A DNA stretch of 64,000 bases, taken from positions 22,320 to 86,319 of the forward strand of contig JAKUCV010004248.1 of assembly GCA_028386065.3 (NCBI GenBank), written 5' to 3'. This DNA is from Turnera subulata (Eukaryota > Streptophyta > Magnoliopsida > Malpighiales > Passifloraceae). Below are positions 55,726-64,000 of the stretch, one piece after another (the stretch's first letter is position 1; every line of letters begins with the position of its first letter). The position numbers were made by a program, and so were the translations under genes. The notes below the pieces were generated by a model. That model was not told the DNA's origin and ran no database searches. It worked only from the letters and a program-made list of their open reading frames with translations.

Positions 55726-57949
55726 CTACAGGCATTCCACTGGATTAGCGTAGAAATTGTCTTCTGTTCTGGGATCACGTGGAATTCTTTCCCTTTCCCT
55801 TGGTTTTCCCATGCGATCTGCATGCGCTGCTTTTGCTGTGGAGGAGAATTCAGCCCATGTAATATTTCCAACCTTATACTGATCAATCAAATAGACTAGA
55901 AGCCTCTTGTCTAGCTCAATGGTTGTCTTGAATCCCAAGTATCTACAAAGAAATGAAAACACACGAAGCATTGACAAAACTCCATAGTGGCACCAATTAT
56001 TGAAGTGTTCACTTCTAACTAAGAATATTCTGCATGTGTGTGCTTCAATTAGAGAAAAGAGGGAAACTAGCGAAGTTGATGACTAATGCATATACCTTCG
56101 ATGGCCTTCCACAGCTTTTGCCATGTTTCCTGAGTGAGTAGCCATAAAAATATCACTTTCTAGTGAAACTATGTAGTCCACTGCTGACATCTGGTTTGAA
56201 TGGTTAAGAAAGGGCTTGAGTTCTGAGGGATCCAGTAACATCTCTTTCCTAGTCTGTTTTACATCAGAAGAAAGAATAGCTTTGTGTGAACAAATTGAAT
56301 TTGAAATAAAGCATTGAGCTTATGAAATCTGCAGCACTTTTTAGACTTGTTCAATATAATGCTAACCAGATTTGGATAAGCTGCTGCAAGCTTTGCCATT
56401 CTACTCTCTCCCCCATATATATCCCCAGCAGCAATATAAATCTGAATGTTACTGTCAATGCCTAATGCCTGCAATACTAATGCAGTTTCGTCCGGAGTAA
56501 GAGGACAGTGACCAGCTCGTCTTTTCTTCTCAGGATTTGCTGCATGTTTCCACCAGGGGTAATATGTTCTGTTTTTCACATTGTGAAGGGAATAACCTTG
56601 ATGTTGCATCACCATTTAGTAATTGCCATGAACTAGCACAACCAAAGTTCCTTACCTCATGTGTTGCAACTCCACAATCTCTTGTTTAGTTAGTCCCTCT
56701 TGACAACCTGTAAAGGACAACATGTCCTGTTCATATCTGAGATGTAAGGCTAAGAAAGGACCTCTTTGCCTCAAAATCCTGACAATTTTTCTGCCTGTCT
56801 CCTCAATATGGGAACTGAACCTCAGTGCTTCATAGTTTGCACGACATCTCAGCTTTTGGAGTCCCACAGGAAGCCCATTATTGGCAAGCCTGGAATCTGC
56901 TCCAATGAAATGCAAGATTTTGTGCTCTTTAATTTGAGGAAGAATCTTTGAACAAAATACACATTGTTTAGTTGTTAGTCATCAGAGATAAACAATTGTA
57001 ATCAAAACAAATACACATACTGATCAGAGGATCCAAGAAAAAAGAAACCAACCTGTAGTTGGTAGTATGACCGTCTTGACCACAAGGGAAGAATTACTGG
57101 ATATGGAGAACTTGTATTTTCCTCCAGAGGCAACTCTTTTAGGATGCGAAGTTCATCTTTCAAAGATGTAATAAAATGGTCCACATCAAATATATCCTGG
57201 AATGAACTGCCACGCCACATTTTTAAGAGCAATCATCAGTTACAACACCAATACAATCTGGTTAGTTACTAAGGTAATAGCTATAGCTCTAAACAGGAAT
57301 TAAAATATAACATCTGATGAACAGTAAGGGATCTATACCTGTTGTCATGCCAATAGGAGGTATTGTCCAGTTTAGGAACTATAAGCGTGGCGTTCAAGTA
57401 TCTAGCAATAGCAACCATGTCACTTATCTGTGTGGGCAGAAAGAATTTAGGCCCTGGTTTAACACATAAGAATACAAGAAAAAAGGTTCAGGGTAGTGAA
57501 ACTACTCACGCCTAATCGCATCTGATTTAACCCTCCATTGCAAGAAACCATTAGATAGCCATTGCTTTGATAAACTCCTGCGTAGGTGATCCATAAGAAA
57601 AAGAATTGATTAATGCTTTTCTTTTGGAACAGAACTGGCTATGATGGATAGGTGTAATGAAACTGTAGAAGTTTGTGTACTCACTCTCAGGTGGAAGAGC
57701 ATAAAAATTGGAAATCAAGTTGTACTGTTCCACTACAAGTTCTTTGCCGTTTCTAGCCAACTGCACATCAGAACACCCTAGCAGGATCACCACAACTGCA
57801 ACTACAGTCGCCAAGAATGAAAGGGCAACTTTTGAGATCTTTAACTTCCTGATTTTGATCCATGTGTTAGTACTCTTCAGCTCCACCTTGCAACATGTTT
57901 TCTTCTTCACTTCCTTATCAACACATTTGGATTCTTCCATAGATGCCAT
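55726..57949 (-). CDS. Plant O-fucosyltransferase family protein (GT106/DUF246), eight exons, one frame break
   Basis: Exons on the minus strand: 57949-57685, 57577-57510, 57427-57339, 57206-57053, 56946-56656, 56568-56367, 56253-56096, 55942-55726, all GT-AG. Near-complete family protein of about 480 aa: basic cytosolic N terminus, one membrane anchor (residues ~41-59, [18 protein letters not shown]), then [18 protein letters not shown], the GDP-fucose region [29 protein letters not shown] and [19 protein letters not shown]. It should be a Golgi type II glycosyltransferase. Odd point: exon 5 begins ATTCTTTCCTCAAATT, one T more than the ILPQI reading the family needs, so the splice-consistent frame hits a stop after five codons. 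All other joins are in frame, so this is a recent inactivating indel or a homopolymer sequence error. Confidence 0.82.
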
Positions 57950-60143
57950 TCTTGAAACTGTATATTTTCTGTCAAAACATGGGCCTAATAAGCATGTATA
58001 TTATTATGCATATATGGTCGCCAGATTCCGGATAAGTATACCCGGAAACTGGCTTTAGAAATCAGCTACCTAGCTGGAGCTGTTGGAGATTTAATTTGTT
58101 GGCTAATGGCCTCTTTATCATGTATACAGCAATGGAAATTTTCCATGGAAATAAAGGCATACAAATCAGCATTAATTGCCTGAATTGGTGTTTTGAGTTT
58201 CGTTTTCATGTGATGCAATACTTGTTATTTTTTGGTGTGAGAAAAATGTGAGAGCTTCAACCTTAAGTGTAATCAATATGAAAGGAACAGAATTAACAAA
58301 ACGTTGGTGCTGGTGCATTTGTCAACAATGAATAAAATTGACATTTTTAAAAACTTTCATTGCTTATTTCAGAATGTGGTCTATAGTCTTGCATGTATCG
58401 CCGTCCTTAGATTAATGAAAGCATAAAACAGAGAATTCTCCATCTCTTGTTAAATATAAAACATCAAATGAAGAAAATTCCTAAAATAAAGAATGAGACA
58501 GCAAACGAAATCAACGTCCCTCCCTGAATTGGGCATGAAGAAATTTTCTAGCCTCCCAAGACCTGTTGTTTTGACTTCCCGTGCCACAATATGAAGGTCA
58601 GATAGCTGTAATAAATATTTTTATGGTATTTAAAATTAGAAGAAGAAGAAAAGTATTTATTTTCTGGAAAAATATATATCTTTTCTTTTAAAATTAACAG
58701 AAGGTGATTAAATTTTGTCATAAAAATTTATATTTTTAAAATTCTAACTTCAAATTTGAATAAACATTATATAAACAAATGACAACATATATTTTTTTAA
58801 TACTAGTTAATAAAGGTAGGACTCGAAACCTCAATGTTCTTGTTTTTAACATAAGAATACTACCATTGAGATATTGCATAACCAGCCAAAAATCAACTAT
58901 CTAAACCCTTCAAAACCTTATATGTATCAACCACATTTTTTTTGTTTTATTTTATATTTAACATATATAACATATCAAAATTTTCATTTGTATTCTTGTC
59001 AATAACACTTTACTAACATTGATACTATCATTTCAAATTTCAACCACTCATGATTTAATAATGGGTTTGAGCTCCCAGAGCATCATCCTGATTGTTCACT
59101 TAAGCGGAGGCAAATTTCTTAAATAACTATCCTATTTATAAAAAAGAAAAACTTTAAAGCTTTAATTTTCTCAAATATCCTAACAACCTCAAATTTAGTT
59201 TGAACCATTTTTATTCCAGTCCCTAACTATTCCTCTCTTAAAGATAAAGCATCACGAGATTTAAAAAATAGTAGTAGTTACATGTTTTTTTTAGGAAAAG
59301 TAGTAGTTACATGTTAACAACACATGTTTTTCCTTTTGTTTTTGACAGGGAGCACATGTTGTTACCTTTCGTTGTAATTTACTTTTGCATGCATGTGTTC
59401 CATGCATAAACGATGGAGTCAAAGGTTCAAATTTAGGGATTAACGGATGTTCAAAGGTCCAATTGGATTCTCGCAAACTAAATTTTAACAATTAATCCAA
59501 GGCTTATTGTATTAAAAAAACCCATGTCCGTCTGACCATTACCTTGTACGAGTTTGTTCCAGATCATATGTCGCAACTGCATAACGTATTACATTGTTAC
59601 CGAAAACGTAGCATGTGAAGCTCCCATCTTAAGGCATTTTGTATATTCTATTGTCTCGGAAGAAAAACATCTAAAGTTATTGGTCTCCAATCGCAGACCA
59701 CAGGTGATTTAGGGTGACGATACTATCATAATATATACAATCAGATATATTTTTGCATAAAAAAAAAAAACAATCAGATATATTTATATTGGGGGTGTTA
59801 GGGCAGTAGAAAATTAACATAATCCATAAAACTAAGCCTACAAATGAGCTGCATTGATTTTTTAGTTAATTTTTAGTCAAGTTCGAGTTGGTTTCATACT
59901 CATTACGAGCTTACAAAACACTTATTTCGAAGCCTGACTTATTAATACTTCTTTACACGTTTAAGGATGACTCATCTAGTGGGCTAATAGATACTTATAA
60001 CAAAATAAGATGACAAAAGAGGGAGCTGGAAAATAGGAATTTGAACCACTATTGATTCTGTAGTTCTGAAATATACTAATATTCCTTGATTTGAGTTATA
60101 ACTAGTTGAACATTCCTTGTTGATAAATGACAGGAAGCAACTA
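57950..60143. other. Intergenic region upstream of the O-fucosyltransferase gene
   Basis: AT-rich with no supported gene. The first few hundred bases are the probable promoter. A short direct repeat of TAGTAGTTACATGTT occurs near 59272 and 59300. Nothing else stands out. Confidence 0.5.
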
Positions 60144-61190
60144 CTAGAATGAATGCACAGGAATGGTCTTAAGCTCTGTAAGCAGGTCTTTTATTATCCG
60201 AACCTCGTCTCTCAAGGCTCCAATGAAATAATTCACATCGAATATGTCTTCAGATTGACTGCCAAAACAATAAGGATGGTAAAATAGGAAGATTTTGTGT
60301 GTGTATATACATATATACATATCAAAATTTGAAGAAACTGTGTTCTCCTCCAGAGAGAACTCTTCTAGCATGCGCACTTCATCTCTCAAAGATGTAATAA
60401 AATGGCCCACATCAAATATATCTTGGAATGAACTGGCATGCCACGTTTTTAAGAGCAACTATCAGTTACAGCACCAATACAAATCTGCTCAATTAATAAG
60501 TTAATAGGCTAGAACAGGTGTTAAAATATAGCATCTGATGATCTGATGAACAATGAGGGATTTATACCTGTTGTCATGCCAATTGTCCAGTTTAGGAACT
60601 ATGAGTGAAGCGTTCAATTATCTAGCAATAGCAACCATGTCACATATCTGTGTGAGCAGAAACAATTTAGGCCCTGGTTTAACTCATAAGAAGAGTACAG
60701 AAAAGAAAATTCAGGGTAGTGAAACTACTCACGCCTAATCTCATCCGATTTAACCCTCCATTGCAAGAAACCATTAGATAACCATTGCTTTGGCAAACTC
60801 CTGCATAGCTGACCACCAGAAAAGGAAATTGTTAATGCTTTCTAGTTGAATAGAACTGGACATGGATAGGTATTAATGAAACTTGAAACTGTAGACTTTG
60901 TGTTCTCACTTTAAGGTGGAGGAGCATAAAAATTGGAAGACGAATTGTACTGTTCCACTACAAGTTCTTCACTGTCTGTTGCCAACTGCACAGCAGAACA
61001 CCATAGCAGATCACCATAACTGCAACTATAGTTGCCAAGAAATTTACACGAGCTGACTGGGAAGATGGAAGGGCAACTTTTGAGATCTTTATCTTTCTGA
61101 TTTTGATCCATCTGATAGTACTCTTCAGCTCCACCTTAGAAAATAATTACTTCTTCACTTCCAATCAACACATTTGGATTCTTCCATAGA
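60144..61190 (-). pseudogene. Decayed tandem copy of the O-fucosyltransferase gene
   Basis: Scraps of the gene at 55726-57949 appear in the same order and strand. Exon 1 remnant is at 60905-61190 (VEQYNSSSNFYAPPP; membrane segment disrupted), exon 2 remnant near 60735-60810, exon 3 remnant near 60560-60650 with a stop in place of a sense codon, and exon 4 remnant at about 60350-60440 (DIFDVGHFITSLRDEVRML). A second exon 4-like piece follows at 60144-60258 (DIFDVNYFIGALRDEVRII). Exons 5 to 8 are absent. It is a truncated, frameshifted duplicate. Confidence 0.82.
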
Positions 61191-61524
61191 TACCATTCTT
61201 CTCCTTAGCTTGAAACTGTATATTTTGTGTCAAATGATGCGCATAATACACATTTCTAAATATACATATGGTCGTCAGATTCTGGATAAGTATACCCGGA
61301 AACTGGTTTTAGGAGTCAGCTACGTAGAGCTGTTTTAGCAGGGATCATGATCTAATGGGGTTCATATGCGAGAAATTCAAAATTAGCTCAGTTTTCAGTA
61401 CTCCAAAACAGACAACTGAGTTTAGAGCAATGAGGAGGCTCTGGAAATTAAAATCACAAACCATCTTTTAAGAAAATAGAGAGATTCAATTGAACCATCA
61501 TATAAAACTTGTTGGATAGTCAAT

Positions 61525-61559
61525 CAAGACAAGACAAGACAAGACAAGACAAGACAAGC
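61525..61559. repeat. (AAGAC)n microsatellite
   Basis: About seven uninterrupted pentanucleotide AAGAC units, just 3' of the THA8-like gene. Confidence 0.9.
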
Positions 61560-61628
61560 AAAAGAAAATATAATTTCCATTGATTATCCTGTAACATGGT
61601 GATGAAATTTATCAAGAAAACCTCTAGA

Positions 61629-62606
61629 CTAGACGCCAAATATCTCTTCGGGAGGATCATAAATATGTTTCTCAGGGAACAGCTCTTCGTAGTCTTGCTT
61701 CACTCTGTTCCTCAATAGCGGGTGGGGCAGAAGCCCCTTCAACAAAATCCTGAACGGCAGCTCGTCAGGGGGATCCGGAGACTTCTTCATGTCCTCGTAA
61801 ATATTCATTGCATCGGCAGGAGACCCGTCTTTCAAGTATCCCCTGATAATTTCGGTGTACATTTGAGAGTCAGGGAACAAACCATCACTCCTCATAGCTT
61901 GCCACAGCTTCATGGCCTCCTCCATCTTCCCACACTTGGTCAGTGACATGATCAAGTCCTTGTAGATATACACATCGGGCTTGTACCAATCTTGCTTTTG
62001 AATCACTTGAAATATCTGTAAGACAATTTCAATAACATTTCTGTCATGTATCATTACACAAACCCCCAACCCCACAGCAACTACATTTCTGTGCGGCATT
62101 ATATCAAACACCCATATAGCTATTCGTTTTTTGATGAGTAACATCCGAAGACGGTACCATTTGGAAATTTGGAAATCAGGGTTCTACAAAGCGATTACCT
62201 TGGAAGCCAAAACGACCTCTTCCTGGCGTTCGAGTTCGGACAAGACGGCAACCATGTCCATCTTCAATAGCCTGAGTACGTGGGTTTTGATGAACTTGTC
62301 AAGCCTCTCCTCGTCATCTTTAAACCTCTTTAATCCTAATATAACAAACAGAGCTTCCTTCCCAATCATCTTCTTGCCTCTCCAGAGAGGCCCCCTTGGC
62401 CTCCCGTCGTGAAACTGCCTCGTCCCGCCGCCGGTAACCGCCAAGTCGTTTGCTCTGTTGTTGTTTCTGCTCAAGGGCTGGTTTTGCTGGTGGATAACAG
62501 AAGAGTAATGTAAAGGCGTTTGCTTTATCATGTGTTGCTGTTCAAGAACCAGAATTTCTGCGATTAGGTTTGGGATTTTTGATCTTGAAATGCAGCGAAG
62601 AGCCAT
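61629..62606 (-). CDS. THA8L: THA8-like short PPR protein, two exons
   Basis: Exon 1 is 62606-62199 (ATG, MALRCISRSKIPNL) and exon 2 is 62015-61629; donor AAG/GTAATC, acceptor TCTTACAG; 264 aa. An N-terminal region of about 75 residues, basic then Gln/Asn-rich, may include an organelle presequence. The conserved THA8-type core follows: PLWRGKKMIGKEALFVI, DKFIKTHVLRLLKMDM, then across the intron to VIQKQDWYKPDVYIYKDLI, the PPR units MEEAMKLWQAMRSDGLFPD and YTEIIRGYLKDGSPADAM, and the C-terminal PDPPDELPFRILLKGLLPHP and DPPEEIFG. THA8 family members are short PPR proteins linked to group II intron splicing in chloroplasts. The target here is unknown. Confidence 0.92.
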
Positions 62607-62765
62607 TGCATGTATTTAGATGGATGGAGCCGATAAAGTTTCAAAGTCGCGAGTTCGTGTAAAGGTTTCGCTTATTTATATTAACACTCCACAGACGAGA
62701 TAAATAGCGACGCGTCGCTTAATGACCGACGAGATAAGACACGCCGTCTGTCTTAATTAACATTA

Positions 62766-64000
62766 GGGTAAATGCATATATTGGGGTCCGTACTATTTAA
62801 AATGTCCCTTTTAGGGGTCTGTACTATTTTTTGTCCCTTTTGTATACCCATACTATTTGATATCGTCCCTTTTAGGGGTCCGGGTCAGTCCCCTTCTGAC
62901 GTGGACTGCCCGGGCAGGCACTGAATCAAACGCGCGCTAATTGAATGACACGTGTCAACGCGTGTTACACACGCATTGCCAACTCCGCATGTGGGGCCCA
63001 CTTCATATTTTTCTCCCTGAAATTGATTTTCTTTAATTCGATTTTGTATTAAATGAATTAAATAAACATAATTAATTTTTTAAAGAAGAGGATAACCTCC
63101 ATTAATCAAAACGAACAGCAGAGGAGCAGTTAAATCAAAACCCCCAAAAGCTGAAAACGATCATCAAAGTCTCAATTCAATAAAAACCCAAAAACACCAT
63201 CCCTCAATCCCTAATTCGTCAATCCCTGCTTATCTTCATCAATATAAACCCCTAATTGGTTCTTGCCTCATTTCTTTCTTTCTTTGCTTCCGTGCTACAA
63301 GATGTCGAGCAGCTCCAGCCGTCATCATCTCTTCTTCCTCCTCTCGCCGTGTTTTCATGCTCCGTTGCCTTCATCTCTTCTTCTCCTTCCTATCGAACCA
63401 CCATCGTCGCAGCTCACCATGCTGAGGGCACGAAGGCTTGAGTTGGTGCAGGAGCCTGTTCGCGACGAGGGCCGCCTGCGTGTGGTCGCTAGGTGTCACC
63501 GCCGCCTTGTAAGCCTTGTTGCCACCGCTGCTCTTTATTTCTTTTTCTTTTCTTCTTCTGTTTGTTGATGTCGGGTCTGATGCTTGATTTTCGGTGGCGG
63601 ATGTTGCGGGTTTGGTTGTTGGATGGCAGTGGTTTTGCTTGTGGTGTTGATGTCAGGGCGATTGGTGGCTGGTTGTGGCCGCGGGTGGTGGTGGGTTGTT
63701 GGCGGAGTTTGTCCTCAGGTCTCGGATCCAGTGGCATTGGGTTCTCTGGAGGTGGAGCCGGCACTCATAGTGGGGTTTCACTTTTCCGGCGACCCAGTAC
63801 TTGTGGAAGCCCGTACCCCCAATTTAATAAAATAAAATATCAAATGAAAAAGAGTTACCAAAATACTCCTTAAAACCCGGGGTACAAAAACCGATGCTTC
63901 GGCATACATCATTTTTTCCATGAAAATGTAAATTAACAACGAGATGTCATAAAAGTAACGAGATCAACCGGCTTATCAAGAAGTAAGCCATCACGGCATC
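62766..64000. mobile_element. Left end of a further terminal-repeat element, truncated by the window edge
   Basis: From GGGTAAATGCATATATTGGG onward, repeated short motifs (CCTTTTAGGGGTC twice, ACTATTT three times, GTCCCTTTT three times) and GACACGTGTCAACG give the look of the long terminal repeat of a Mutator-like element. The interior has a gene-like patch with an ATG at 63302 (MSSSSSRHHLFF) that runs 88 codons in low-complexity Ser/Leu-rich then Arg-rich sequence and then a Phe/Ser-rich tail. No transposase is seen and the right end is outside the window, so the class is tentative. Confidence 0.4.

Noticed and set aside
1..64000. tRNA, rRNA or known microRNA genes
   Set aside because: I looked for the tRNA B-box pattern and for familiar plant microRNA sequences while reading and found none convincing; tRNAscan-SE and a small-RNA search would settle it.

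Overview
The window is nuclear DNA from a flowering plant, most likely a eudicot. The evidence is AT-rich intergenic sequence, short GT-AG introns, plant-specific families (P-class and THA8-like PPR proteins, DUF295 organellar-type proteins, a BIM-type bHLH, a gamma-type PI4-kinase, a plant O-fucosyltransferase) and plant transposons (Helitron, Mutator-like, CTCCCTCCGT-type mariner). I cannot place the species.

Left part (1-19400) is a tandem segmental array. The ancestral unit appears to be: shared upstream block, PPR gene, DUF295 gene, with both genes on the minus strand. Unit I (1-3470) keeps the block and an intact DUF295 gene but no PPR. Unit II (3471-9129) keeps the block, a PPR pseudogene with an internal deletion, a DUF295 scrap and a second intact DUF295 gene. 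Unit III (14463-19400) keeps the block and the intact PPR gene (At1g13630-like, two exons, 821 aa). A Helitron (9130-14462), itself split by a 3.74-kb insertion, separates units II and III; the window start shows the site without it.

Centre (19400-33000) holds a five-exon TAG-type DNA glycosylase gene on the plus strand (21720-23893) and a PI4-kinase gamma gene on the minus strand (CDS 29654-31585, with a leader intron upstream). PPR, glycosylase and PI4K gamma in this order match, from memory, Arabidopsis At1g13630, At1g13635 and At1g13640. About 5.7 kb between the last two holds no gene I can support.

Right-centre (33000-50800) is repeat rich: a 2-kb Mutator-like element with a perfect 10-bp target duplication (36565-38553), a tandem pair of small acidic-tail protein genes around a decayed V-ATPase assembly factor gene (42239-45803), and a 3.56-kb mariner-type inverted-repeat element (47219-50774). 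That element carries two divergent ORFs, one fused to a LINE endonuclease segment and one coding for a small coiled-coil protein, separated by a repeated promoter-like region.

Right part (51500-64000) holds a seven-exon BIM2-like bHLH gene (plus), an eight-exon O-fucosyltransferase gene (minus) with an apparent one-base frameshift, a decayed tandem copy of it, a two-exon THA8-like PPR gene (minus), and the left end of another long inverted-repeat-type element running off the edge.

Functionally the genes are housekeeping or regulatory: organellar RNA metabolism (PPR, THA8-like, probably DUF295), base excision repair, phosphoinositide or protein phosphorylation, brassinosteroid-linked transcription and glycan or protein O-fucosylation. 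They do not form one pathway. The most unusual object is the two-ORF mariner-type element.
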